Position numbers and translations under genes: made by a program
Assembly (NCBI GenBank): GCA_023639215.1
Contig: CP097899.1
Location: forward strand, 4,584,001-4,648,000
Length of the DNA: 64,000 nucleotides
Reading direction: 5' to 3'
From: Candidatus Pristimantibacillus lignocellulolyticus
Lineage (GTDB): Bacteria; Bacillota; Bacilli; Paenibacillales; Paenibacillaceae
The notes under the pieces: model-generated
Databases searched by the model: none
Seen by the model: the letters and a program-made list of their open reading frames with translations, nothing else
What the model was told of the DNA's origin: nothing
In this document: piece after piece, positions 46,298 through 54,310 of the stretch
How the letters are laid out: every line of letters begins with the position of its first letter
Numbering within the stretch: the first letter of the stretch is position 1

Positions 46298-47053
46298 TCA
46301 CGTACAGATCAACTCTGTGCTACCAAAATATAATGATAACTGCTTTGGCGTCTCCAAGCAGCATTGTAAATTTTTAAGTGAATCCTCAAACTCTGGGTAA
46401 ATAGAATAAGCTTTACGGAATAAGTGCTCTGCTTGGTTCATATTCAACTTAATGGCGTGAATACAGCCAAGTGCATTGAAACTTAACGCTAGCCATTTTG
46501 GGAAATCACTTAAAACAGTTAATAATTGAAAATGTCTTTGTGCTTCGTTCCAGTTACGCATATGCATTAACGTCATACCATAATATAGTCTTGCCATATT
46601 GCACTCTGGAGTTGTGGTCACAATTCGACCAAATAAATCTGCTGCCTCGGGAAACATAAAAAGTTTATAATAGCCTTGAGCTCGATCAAGAATAAGTTCA
46701 TCTTCAGTTGGAGTAAAAAGATCACATTCATTGCATGGTTGCACTTGCCCAGAAGAGAACTCTTTAGCAAGCACGCCCTCTGCCAACTTTGAATCATTTA
46801 ATGAAGCAGGTATTGCTGTTGATTGCTCTGACTTTGCACTTGCTGCCTCATGTTCACGCTCACGATAAAATTCGAAAAACACTGCAAGTTTTTCTTCGAA
46901 AGACACCCAATGATCAATAAATAAGTCATTCGTTTCCTTCAATTCTTGAATTCGAAAACAGTACTCTTGTTTTTCCTCGTCATCAGCTTCTTCATAATGC
47001 TGAATAATGTAATCGAGTAACTCATGCATCGATGAAAACATTTCACTTATCAT
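46298..47053 (-). CDS. TPR-like repeat protein of unknown function
   Basis: 251 residues. A helical N-terminus rich in Glu (MHELLDYIIQHYEEADDEE) is followed by a short Cys pair (PCNECDLF at about 125), then three to four TPR-like helical hairpins (about 140-235; GYYKLFMFPEAADLF, ARLYYGMTLMHMRNWNEA, NALGCIHAIKLNMNQAEHLF). Start 47053 is preferred over ATG 47095, which has no SD; neither is strong. It lies between panD and dinG. TPR genes at this spot are usual in Paenibacillus as I recall. Function not assigned. Confidence 0.7.
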   Translation of the reverse strand: MISEMFSSMHELLDYIIQHYEEADDEEKQEYCFRIQELKETNDLFIDHWVSFEEKLAVFFEFYREREHEAASAKSEQSTAIPASLNDSKLAEGVLAKEFSSGQVQPCNECDLFTPTEDELILDRAQGYYKLFMFPEAADLFGRIVTTTPECNMARLYYGMTLMHMRNWNEAQRHFQLLTVLSDFPKWLALSFNALGCIHAIKLNMNQAEHLFRKAYSIYPEFEDSLKNLQCCLETPKQLSLYFGSTELICT

Positions 47054-47160
47054 ACCGTATCCCGCCTTCTTTTGAATGTAGGAGTCTACGGTCATTTTTT
47101 GTTGAAATTGATCTTTTCATTCACCATGGGATTCGTTACATAAACAAGGGATTAACTTGA

Positions 47161-47544
47161 TTATAGTATGGTCGAGTGAATTTCACCATTCATAAATTGT
47201 GTAGGCTTATTATTACTATCAAGAATAACGATTGTAGGCTTGTAAGAAGTTGCTTGTTCTTCCGTCATTAAGCTATATGAAATAATAATAACATTATCTC
47301 CAGGCTGAACAAGTCTAGCAGCAGCACCATTAAGGCAAATTACGCCAGTACCACGTCCACCTTTAATAACATAAGTTTCTAACCTGGCACCATTATTATT
47401 GTTAACGATTTGAACTTTTTCATTTTCTAATAAATCTGCAGCATCCATAAGATCCTCATCAATGGTAATACTACCAACATAATTCAGATTCGCTTCTGTT
47501 ACTGTAGCGCGATGCAACTTAGACTTCATCATTGTTCTATACAC
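47161..47544 (-). CDS. panD: aspartate 1-decarboxylase (pyruvoyl-type)
   Basis: 127 residues. MYRTMMKSKLHRATVTEANL and the self-cleavage site YVGS with Gly24-Ser25 are canonical; cleavage makes Ser25 the pyruvoyl cofactor. It makes beta-alanine for pantothenate. The gene overlaps panC by 8 bp, in the panB-panC-panD operon. Confidence 0.95.
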   Translation of the reverse strand: MYRTMMKSKLHRATVTEANLNYVGSITIDEDLMDAADLLENEKVQIVNNNNGARLETYVIKGGRGTGVICLNGAAARLVQPGDNVIIISYSLMTEEQATSYKPTIVILDSNNKPTQFMNGEIHSTIL

Positions 47545-48430
47545 GCTCGATCACCTCTCCAACATGGAATAACGCATTATCTATTAATCGGGTAGTACCG
47601 AACTTCACGGCAACCGCTACTATAAATCTTTGGTTTTCAAGACTTTCAGCAATGGCAAGGTGACCCTCTACTCCTGTTAATGAAGGATAATGCAATAATT
47701 CAACATAATCAATTTCACCAGTAGTATTCGTTACAATCTCATTGGTTATAAGAGCAATACATTCATCTGTTGTCAGCTTATTGTTATCTTTAAGTTGATG
47801 ATGTAGTTTGTTAAGCGACAAACTTAATGTTGTAGCTTCCATTCTATGTTTCGCTGATAAATATACATTTCGAGAACTTAATGCAAGTCCATCCGGTTCT
47901 CTAATAATTGGACAAGGAACAATATTTACATTCATATCAAGATCTTGCACCATTTGTTCAATAACCGCTACTTGTTGAGCGTCTTTCATCCCAAAATATG
48001 CTTTTTGTGGTTGTACAATGTTGAAAAGCTTACTAACAACTAAACCAACACCATCAAAATGACCTGGTCGAGAGGCTCCACATAAGCGACTTGTTACTTC
48101 TTCAACTTTGATTGTCGTTAATGGTTTTTTCGGATACATCTCTTCTACAGATGGCAAGAATACAATATCAACACCACATGATGCAGCAAGCGCTAAGTCT
48201 CTTTCTTCATCACGAGGATAACGATCTAAATCTTCGTTAGGTCCAAATTGCATTGGATTCACGAATATGCTTAGAACAACAACATCATTATCAGATTTAG
48301 CTTCACGCAATAAGCTAGCATGTCCTTCGTGTAAGTAACCCATCGTCGGAACGAATCCGATCGATTGTTGATGCTTCTCGGCTTCTCTAACAGCTAATCG
48401 TAGCTGTTGCTTCGTGCGACATATATTCAT
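47537..48430 (-). CDS. panC: pantothenate synthetase (pantoate-beta-alanine ligase)
   Basis: 297 residues. The nucleotidyl-transferase HIGH-type motif is MGYLHEGHASLL, followed by VVLSIFVNPMQFGPNEDLDRYP, GMKDAQQ and LSSRNVYLS (KMSKS-equivalent). It joins pantoate and beta-alanine with ATP. It lies about 55 bp after panB and overlaps panD by 8 bp. Confidence 0.96.
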   Translation of the reverse strand: MNICRTKQQLRLAVREAEKHQQSIGFVPTMGYLHEGHASLLREAKSDNDVVVLSIFVNPMQFGPNEDLDRYPRDEERDLALAASCGVDIVFLPSVEEMYPKKPLTTIKVEEVTSRLCGASRPGHFDGVGLVVSKLFNIVQPQKAYFGMKDAQQVAVIEQMVQDLDMNVNIVPCPIIREPDGLALSSRNVYLSAKHRMEATTLSLSLNKLHHQLKDNNKLTTDECIALITNEIVTNTTGEIDYVELLHYPSLTGVEGHLAIAESLENQRFIVAVAVKFGTTRLIDNALFHVGEVIERV

Positions 48431-48486
48431 GTTGAATATTCTCCTCTATCTGTTTGCTGCTTTTAAGTGGAAAGTTCCTAAGTGAA

Positions 48487-49338
48487 CTACCTATCCTGAT
48501 TACCATATAAATTGTCTATATTATGTTCTGGAGATTGAAAAGAATGCTCTTCTTGCGGAAATTGGCGCGATTTCACATCTGCAACATATTCTCCGATCGC
48601 ACTACGAATAATTTCTCCAACATTTGCATAAGTTTTCACAAATTTCTTCGCATAATTAGGAGATGAATATTGAAGGATATCGTGATAGACAAGTACTTGA
48701 CCGTCACAACCTCGACCAGCACCAATCCCAATTATTGGGATATGCAACTTCTCACTAATAATATTTGCGATTTGCTCTGTTACAAGTTCGATTACGATTG
48801 CGAAAGCTCCCGCTTCTTGTAGGGCAATCGCATCATCTAACAATTTTTTCGCTTCACCTTCGAGTTTACCTTGTACTTTATAGCCACTTAGTTGATGAAC
48901 CGCTTGTGGCGTTAATCCAATATGACCCATTACAGGAATACCTGCACCAACCAATGCTTTTACATGTTCAATAATTTCTGTACCGCCCTCAAGTTTTAAC
49001 GCTTGAACATGGCCTTCTTGCATAATTTTTGCAGCATTAATGAGCGTATGCTCTTTGCTAATACCATAAGTCATAAACGGCATATCTGCCACAATAAATG
49101 TATTTGTAGCTGCTCTTGCAACAGCTCTTGAATGATATACAATATCATCAATCGTAACAGGAATTGTTGTATCGTATCCAAGTACCACATTTCCTAATGA
49201 ATCTCCTACTAATATAACATCAATTGATGCTTCCTCTGCAAGCTTAGCTGATGGGTAGTCATAAGCAGTTAATACAGAAATAGGATTACCCTCCTGTTTC
49301 ATCTTAGCCATAGCAGATATCGTTAATCTCTTTTTCAT
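48487..49338 (-). CDS. panB: 3-methyl-2-oxobutanoate hydroxymethyltransferase
   Basis: 283 residues. VLTAYDYPSAKLAEEA, ILVGDSLGNVVLGY (metal-binding Asp), KLEGG and GIGAGRGCDGQVLV define PanB, which makes ketopantoate from 2-ketoisovalerate and methylene-THF. The start is ATG 49338, with AAGGAG about 9 bp upstream. The longer frame (to 49389) would begin inside a terminator hairpin and is rejected. A leader of about 200 nt with a promoter, a hairpin and that terminator lies before it. Confidence 0.95.
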   Translation of the reverse strand: MKKRLTISAMAKMKQEGNPISVLTAYDYPSAKLAEEASIDVILVGDSLGNVVLGYDTTIPVTIDDIVYHSRAVARAATNTFIVADMPFMTYGISKEHTLINAAKIMQEGHVQALKLEGGTEIIEHVKALVGAGIPVMGHIGLTPQAVHQLSGYKVQGKLEGEAKKLLDDAIALQEAGAFAIVIELVTEQIANIISEKLHIPIIGIGAGRGCDGQVLVYHDILQYSSPNYAKKFVKTYANVGEIIRSAIGEYVADVKSRQFPQEEHSFQSPEHNIDNLYGNQDR

Positions 49339-49370
49339 GAAGTTCAGCTCCTTTAATTGTTGGTCAACGC

Positions 49371-49397
49371 AAAAAAACCTTTTAGCCATGCTAAAAA
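49371..49397 (-). terminator. intrinsic terminator in the panB leader
   Basis: On the minus strand, stem CTTTTTAGC/GCTAAAAGG with an ATG loop is followed by seven U. It lies only about 33 bp before the panB start and downstream of the panB promoter, so it must be read through for expression: an attenuator. Confidence 0.8.
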
Positions 49398-49500
49398 GTC
49401 CCCAAACATAAAAAGGAAATCATCAATAGTAATGCTTCCTTCTGTCTCGGTCCTTTAGGCTCTGAGCAGAGTGTGCATTCTAAAATCTAAATTAGAATTT
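49398..49500 (-). promoter_or_regulatory. structured leader upstream of panBCD, candidate pan-motif or other riboswitch
   Basis: The minus-strand leader contains a stem TCTGCTC/GAGACAGA with one bulged A, enclosing AGAGCC-TAAA-GGACC, then a second hairpin AAGGAA/TTTCCTT, then the terminator at 49371-49397. Hairpin plus terminator before panB suggests ligand- or factor-controlled attenuation. A bulged-A hairpin upstream of panB is how I recall the described pan motif RNA, but I cannot check the consensus here. Confidence 0.4.
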
Positions 49501-49546
49501 AACACATTTTCTAGTGCAGCTTCTAAGAATACCGCCTAGTACAAAT

Positions 49547-49575
49547 AGTGTATCAGAAAAATGTTTTGACGTAAA
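49547..49575 (-). promoter_or_regulatory. probable panBCD promoter
   Basis: On the minus strand TTTACG, 17-bp spacer, TACACT. This is a modest match, but correctly spaced upstream of the structured leader, giving a 5' UTR of about 200 nt. The 602-bp gap 49339-49940 holds this leader, the partial repeat C and repeat B. Confidence 0.4.
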
Positions 49576-49677
49576 TATACGTTGGATTTTCGCAAACTAA
49601 AATCGCCAGTGTGCGTAATTAATATACACGGATATAATTTGTTACTGAAAGAACATACATTGGAGGCTTATGCTATG

Positions 49678-49754
49678 CTTTCCAAGTTCGCTTCATATTC
49701 GATGCGACTATGCTACAACGAGTTACATCGTTATCAAAGTCCGCTTTTTGAATT
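49678..49754. repeat. partial 170-bp-family element, copy C (3' half only)
   Basis: Matches the right half of copies A and B (TTCCAAGTTCGCTTCATATT, then ACATCGTTATCAAAGTCC) and ends CTTTTTGAA. The left half and GTAC core are missing. It is followed 15 bp later by the complete copy B in the same orientation. Confidence 0.7.
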
Positions 49755-49769
49755 TCCCTTTTAATGAGA

Positions 49770-49939
49770 GTTCAAAAAGTGGGCTTTCAGAACCAAGAAG
49801 ATGTAGTTAATTTTCGAAAGGCGGAAGCGCAAGTGTACGTAGTTGGTACACGCGAACCGTACTTTCCTAAATTCCCTTCATATTCGATGTCGACTAAGCT
49901 ACAACGAGTTACATCGTTATCAAAGTCCATTTTTTGAAC
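49770..49939. repeat. 170-bp palindromic element, copy B (subfamily 1)
   Basis: Begins GTTCAAAAAGTGGGCTTT and ends AAAGTCCATTTTTTGAAC; core GTGTACGTAGTTGGTACAC at 49833-49851. A side hairpin CGATGT/ACATCG lies in the right half. The element ends one base after the birA stop codon. Confidence 0.78.
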
Positions 49940-49940
49940 T

Positions 49941-50924
49941 TCATTTAACCTCGCCCATTTCTGCGGAGTATATCTCTTTCTCCGTCCCATCATCAAGTTG
50001 AACCACGATAGAACCTGCATCCGTTAGTCGTAAAGGAGTCCCTATAAATGTTTCGGTTGGCGTCGTAAGACTCACTTTGTGACCTAGAGAAATTGCATTA
50101 GCTTCCCATAACTTCGCAATATTACTGAAGCCATCCTGTTCGTATATTGCCATTAACATTTCCCACTCTGACAAAAATAATTGAATGAGTTCGGTGCGAT
50201 CAATTACTTTTCCCATAATTAAGCGCAATGAAGTCGCTTTATGTTGTAATTGTTCATCATAGTCTTGTGCTGAAAGATTAGCATCTATACCGATTCCGGC
50301 AATGACATATTTCAACATCTGATCTTCACTACTTGATTCCAATAAAATCCCGCTTATTTTTTTTCCTTGATATAATAAATCATTCGGCCATTTAATTCCG
50401 ATTTCTAAACCTGAGTAGTAACGAATCGCGCGACAAAGGGCAACAGCTGTTAGCAATGTCAATTGTGGTGCTAATTGGATTGGTGTGTGTGGTCGTAACA
50501 CTACGCTCATCCATATCCCTTTACCGTACGGAGAATGCCAATGGCGACCAAGTCTGCCTTTTCCTTTATTTTGTTGTTCAGCGATGACGACTGTCCCTTC
50601 CTCAGCACCATCTTCCGCTAATTGCTTCGCAATAATTTGTGTTGAATCAATCGCATCATAATGATGAATAATAGATCCTAGTCGTTTGCCTTGAAAATGA
50701 TGTTGTAACTTATTATGGTCAATAGCGACTGGTTCATAGATCAGTCGGTAACCTAGCTTCGTAACTGCTTCAATCTCATAGCCCAAAGCTTCTAACTTTT
50801 TGATTTGCTTCCAAACCGCTGTTCGACTAATTCCTAGTTGTTGACTAATCATTTCTCCCGAAACATACTGCTGTGGATGTTCTAATAACATTTGTAATAA
50901 TGGTGATTGTGTCGTCGAATTCAT
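49941..50924 (-). CDS. birA: bifunctional biotin-protein ligase / biotin operon repressor
   Basis: 327 residues. An N-terminal winged helix (about 1-65; ISQQLGISRTAVWKQIKKLEALGYEIE) precedes the ligase domain with the biotinyl-AMP loop EQQNKGKGRLGRHWHSP and GIKWPNDLL. So it is the two-domain type that both biotinylates carboxylases and represses biotin genes. GGGGTG lies before ATG; the start overlaps the cca stop by 4 bp. Repeat copy B begins right after the stop. Confidence 0.94.
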   Translation of the reverse strand: MNSTTQSPLLQMLLEHPQQYVSGEMISQQLGISRTAVWKQIKKLEALGYEIEAVTKLGYRLIYEPVAIDHNKLQHHFQGKRLGSIIHHYDAIDSTQIIAKQLAEDGAEEGTVVIAEQQNKGKGRLGRHWHSPYGKGIWMSVVLRPHTPIQLAPQLTLLTAVALCRAIRYYSGLEIGIKWPNDLLYQGKKISGILLESSSEDQMLKYVIAGIGIDANLSAQDYDEQLQHKATSLRLIMGKVIDRTELIQLFLSEWEMLMAIYEQDGFSNIAKLWEANAISLGHKVSLTTPTETFIGTPLRLTDAGSIVVQLDDGTEKEIYSAEMGEVK

Positions 50925-52192
50925 GAATTGTTCACCCCGTATCTTTTGTTGAAATCAATCTGTATAGTACCTCGGTCATTTTCCAATTGACCGAGGGCTA
51001 CCTGTTTCATAATATAAGCCAATTGTTCCTTTACCCAAGCACCCGAAGGTTGTCCACTCCATTTCATTAGGTCATTACCTTTGATGCAAAGTTCCTTAAT
51101 AGAATGGATATACAGTAATTGATGAATTGTTGTCAACTTCTCATATAGATTAGGTGCAAAGATAGGAGCAAGTTGGTAAAGCCATAATTCAAGATTACTT
51201 AATGGATGAGTTAATAATAAATCTATCCACTCATTTTGCAATAAATGTTCGTCTTCCATGTTGATTCGCATTACCGATTCTTGAATTGATAGGCTAGCAA
51301 CAATCGTTGCACGTTGCTCATTGGAGAATTTAAGAGCTCGTAGATCACTTGCTGTCTGTTCAGCTGATAAATTCGCTATAAGAAACAACGCTGACCATCT
51401 AGCGTTAATATGAGTTAGCGTTTTCGTATCCAACGTAATAAATTGTGTAATATTTACTTTCTGCCAACTTCTCGCAAGCAATAATTGTTCTTTCGTATGT
51501 AATAACAAACCAGTTCTCTGAAGTAGTCGTACACCTCTAAGAAATGATGGATACTGAAGCATTCGGGAAACTTCATAACTAACTCTTTCCATAGCAATAA
51601 AAGATAACAATGAAGCTTGCTTCGAAATAGCCCTCCATAAGGAAAGTACAGGAGTTAATTCATAGGTTGTACTAAACCTTACCGCACGTAGCATTCGCAA
51701 TGCATCTTCTTCAAAACGTTCATCACTTCTACCAACACAACGTAATTGACCGTTCTTTAAATCTGAAAAACCTCCGAATGGATCATGAAGTACAAAGTCA
51801 CGATCTAACGCCATTGCGTTCATTGTAAAATCTCGTCGTTGTAAATCTTCATAGATATCCTTCACAAAATTAACCGATTGTGGTCGACGGTGATCCTCAT
51901 ATTGGTCTTCTGCACGATAAGTAGTAACTTCATAACTTTGACCAGATTGTAATACAGTCACTGTGCCATGTTGCAGTCCTGTAGGGATACAGCGTTCGAA
52001 TACAGTCATCACTTGATCAGGAGTAGCACTTGTAGCAATATCAACGTCCGATATAATACGCTCTACCATTGTATCTCTAACTGCACCACCAACGATGTAT
52101 GCAGTAAAACCTGCATGTTGAAGTTTATCTAATATAAGACAAGCTTCAACTAATGCAGGCTGAATGTTTCTTTTCTGAAGTTGGTTCTTCAT
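50921..52192 (-). CDS. cca: CCA tRNA nucleotidyltransferase
   Basis: 423 residues. The class-II head domain is clear: YIVGGAVRDTMVERIISDVDIATSATPDQV (here in two parts: GGAVRD and DVDIATSA), RRDFTMNAMALD, and the arginine motif RRPQSVNF. It adds or repairs the tRNA 3' CCA end. Start 52192 is preferred, with AGGTGG directly upstream; the longer frame uses a GTG inside that SD. It is 17 bp after bshA and overlaps birA by 4 bp. Confidence 0.92.
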   Translation of the reverse strand: MKNQLQKRNIQPALVEACLILDKLQHAGFTAYIVGGAVRDTMVERIISDVDIATSATPDQVMTVFERCIPTGLQHGTVTVLQSGQSYEVTTYRAEDQYEDHRRPQSVNFVKDIYEDLQRRDFTMNAMALDRDFVLHDPFGGFSDLKNGQLRCVGRSDERFEEDALRMLRAVRFSTTYELTPVLSLWRAISKQASLLSFIAMERVSYEVSRMLQYPSFLRGVRLLQRTGLLLHTKEQLLLARSWQKVNITQFITLDTKTLTHINARWSALFLIANLSAEQTASDLRALKFSNEQRATIVASLSIQESVMRINMEDEHLLQNEWIDLLLTHPLSNLELWLYQLAPIFAPNLYEKLTTIHQLLYIHSIKELCIKGNDLMKWSGQPSGAWVKEQLAYIMKQVALGQLENDRGTIQIDFNKRYGVNNS

Positions 52193-52209
52193 AATAACCA
52201 CCTAATTGG

Positions 52210-53382
52210 TTAGGAGAGACAAATATCAGCGGGAAGCGGCTCAATTTCCGACTCCAAACCTAACACTTTATAATAAATACTTTCATATTCATACGTAATG
52301 CGATCATTACAGAAATCTTCTTGTGCTCGCTTAATACAAGCAGCTTTGAATTGCTCATGCAACTTCTCGTCACGTAATAACTGTAGTGCATTATCAGCCA
52401 TTGAATCAACATCGCCGATATCAGAGAGATAACCAGTTTCACCATGAGTTACAAGTTCTGGAATACCACCTGCATTCGAACCAATCGTCGGAACACCACA
52501 AGCCATTGCCTCAAGCGCGACAAGTCCAAAACTTTCTTTCTCAGATGGCAATAATAATACATCAGCTAATGAAATAATTTGCGCTACATCCTCTTGTTTG
52601 CCAAGGAACAGCACTTTATCTTCAAGTCCAAGATTATTTATTTTACATTGAATTTTCGTTAATTCAGGACCTTCTCCTACTAACAATAATTTAGTAGGTA
52701 TTTGTTGTGATACTTTTGCAAATATATCCACAACATCAGAAACTCGTTTTACAGGTCGGAAATTTGAAATATGCATCAAAATCTTTTCATTCGGTGCTGC
52801 ATAATCATTTCGTAATGTAGATACATCTCTAGGATAATAAATGCGTTTGTCTACAAAATTATATGTTAATTCAATCGGAGTTGTAATATCAAGCAATTGG
52901 CGCGTCTCTTTAATCAGATCTTGTGAAACGGCTGTAACCGCATCACTTTGATGAATCGCTAACCGAATCAAATCTTTAAGTGACTCATCTTGAGCCAGCA
53001 CCGTAATATCTGTTCCATGTAACGTAGTTACCGTCTTCATACCGTTATTAAGCATTTGCTTCGCAAGAAACGCACATACAGCATGAGGAACGGCGTAATG
53101 TACGTGCAAAATATCAAGATTTTGCATCTTAGCTACTTGAGCCATTTTACTTGCTAAACTTAGATCGTATGGTGGGTACCGGAATACATAATAATCATTC
53201 ACTTCTACTTCATGGAAATATATATTTTTATGAAACTTTCCTAAACGAAAAGGGATACTATGTGTAATAAAATGAATTTCATGTCCTTTTTCAGCAAGTA
53301 ATTTCCCTAACTCGGTTGCAACAACACCTGAACCGCCAAGTGTTGGATAACATGTAATTCCTATCTTTAGTTTACGCGCCAA
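52210..53382 (-). CDS. bshA: N-acetyl-alpha-D-glucosaminyl L-malate synthase BshA
   Basis: 390 residues, close to the usual 377-385. GT4 fold: KIGITCYPTLGGSGVVATEL, HVHYAVPHA, and the donor-site ALPSEKESFGLVALEAMACG region (here LLPSEKESFGLVALEAM). It joins UDP-GlcNAc and malate, the first step of bacillithiol synthesis. The start is TTG 53382, with AGGAGG 10 bp upstream, which puts KLKIGITCYP near the N-terminus as in homologues; the open frame to 53445 lacks an SD. Unusually, the upstream 0.9 kb before bshB1 is filled by tandem repeats. Confidence 0.93.
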   Translation of the reverse strand: MARKLKIGITCYPTLGGSGVVATELGKLLAEKGHEIHFITHSIPFRLGKFHKNIYFHEVEVNDYYVFRYPPYDLSLASKMAQVAKMQNLDILHVHYAVPHAVCAFLAKQMLNNGMKTVTTLHGTDITVLAQDESLKDLIRLAIHQSDAVTAVSQDLIKETRQLLDITTPIELTYNFVDKRIYYPRDVSTLRNDYAAPNEKILMHISNFRPVKRVSDVVDIFAKVSQQIPTKLLLVGEGPELTKIQCKINNLGLEDKVLFLGKQEDVAQIISLADVLLLPSEKESFGLVALEAMACGVPTIGSNAGGIPELVTHGETGYLSDIGDVDSMADNALQLLRDEKLHEQFKAACIKRAQEDFCNDRITYEYESIYYKVLGLESEIEPLPADICLS

Positions 53383-53573
53383 CGGCGACGCACCTCCTGT
53401 GTTCCTAACTATGTACTTTACATATGTTTGAATTTCAGTATTCATTACTACTGATTTACCTTAACTTATCTTGTGAATTCATATCTTGTAAAGTTTTATT
53501 TAGTTTTTCTAATGAATTTGAGTACATTTCATTCTTTTCAAAGCTGAGTACTGATTACGACTACAAGAGCATC

Positions 53574-54140
53574 ACCAAGCAACGTGTTCACTTGTGTACA
53601 CAAGTGAACAAAGATCGAAGCTTATTATAGAGGTTCACATATTCATCTATCAGCATCACCAAGCAACGTGTACACTAGCGTACACAAGCGGACAAACGCT
53701 CGAAGCTTATTATAGAGGTTCACATATTCATCTATCAGCGTTACCAAGCAACGTGTACGCTAGCGTACACAAGCGGGCAAACGCTCGAAGCTTATAATAG
53801 AGGTTCACATATTTATCTGTCCGCATTACCAAGCAACATGTACGCTAGCGTACACAAGCGGGCAAACGCTCGAAGCTTATTATAGAGGTTCACATATTCA
53901 TCTGTCCGCATTACCAAGCAACGTGTACGCTAGCGTACACAAGCGGACAAAGGTCGAAGCTTATTATAGAGGTTCACATATTCATCTGTCAGCAATACCA
54001 AGCAACGTGTACGCTAGCGTACACAAGCGGACAAACGCTCGAAGCTTATAATAGAGGTTCACATATTCATCTGTCAGTATTACCAAGCAACGTGTACGCT
54101 AGCGTACACAAGCGGACAAAGGTCGAAGCTTATAATAGAG
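53574..54140. repeat. seven tandem copies of an 84-85-bp palindrome-containing repeat
   Basis: The motif ACCAAGCAAC recurs at 53574, 53658, 53743, 53828, 53913, 53997 and 54082, so periods are 84 or 85 bp. Each unit holds a palindrome: TGTTCACTTGTGT... (26 bp, 53585-53610) in unit 1, and mostly GTGTACGCTAGCGTACAC in units 2-7. These are followed by CGAAGCTTATTATAGAGG. The last unit runs into the 170-bp element F. No spacers exist, so this is a satellite-like array, not CRISPR. Region 53446-53573 before it shows nothing else. Confidence 0.9.
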
Positions 54141-54310
54141 GTTTAAAACGATCGGCTGTCAGCACCAAGAAGATAACATGAAGCTAGGAAACGAGAAGCG
54201 GAGTGTACGTTAGTGGTACACGAGCATCACAGGCTTCCGATGAATGTCATCTTCGACGCCGACTACGCTACAACGTATAAACATCGTGATCACAGTCGAT
54301 CGTTTTAAAC
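54141..54310. repeat. 170-bp palindromic element, copy F (subfamily 2)
   Basis: Starts GTTTAAAACGATCGGCTGT and ends ACAGTCGATCGTTTTAAAC. Inner pairing GAAGAT (54169-54174)/ATCTTC (54249-54254); core GTGTACGTTAGTGGTACAC at 54203-54221. Its right end supplies the TAA stop of bshB1. Its left end shares AGAGGTT, CTGTCAGCA and CCAAG with the units of the adjacent tandem array. Confidence 0.8.

Noticed and set aside
49339..49389. Longer PanB starting at 49389
   Set aside because: Would begin inside the terminator hairpin and lacks an SD; the start at 49338 has AAGGAG.
49371..49500. T-box or SAM riboswitch before panB
   Set aside because: No T-box AGGGTGGNACCGCG sequence and no SAM-I core; the leader is better described as a hairpin plus attenuator.
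53594..53797. Plus-strand open frame within the tandem array
   Set aside because: The 85-bp period is not a multiple of three, so the frame changes each unit and composition just follows the repeats; no SD.
53574..54140. Repeat array resembling CRISPR
   Set aside because: Units are contiguous with no unique spacers, repeat length is about 85 bp, and no cas genes are nearby.
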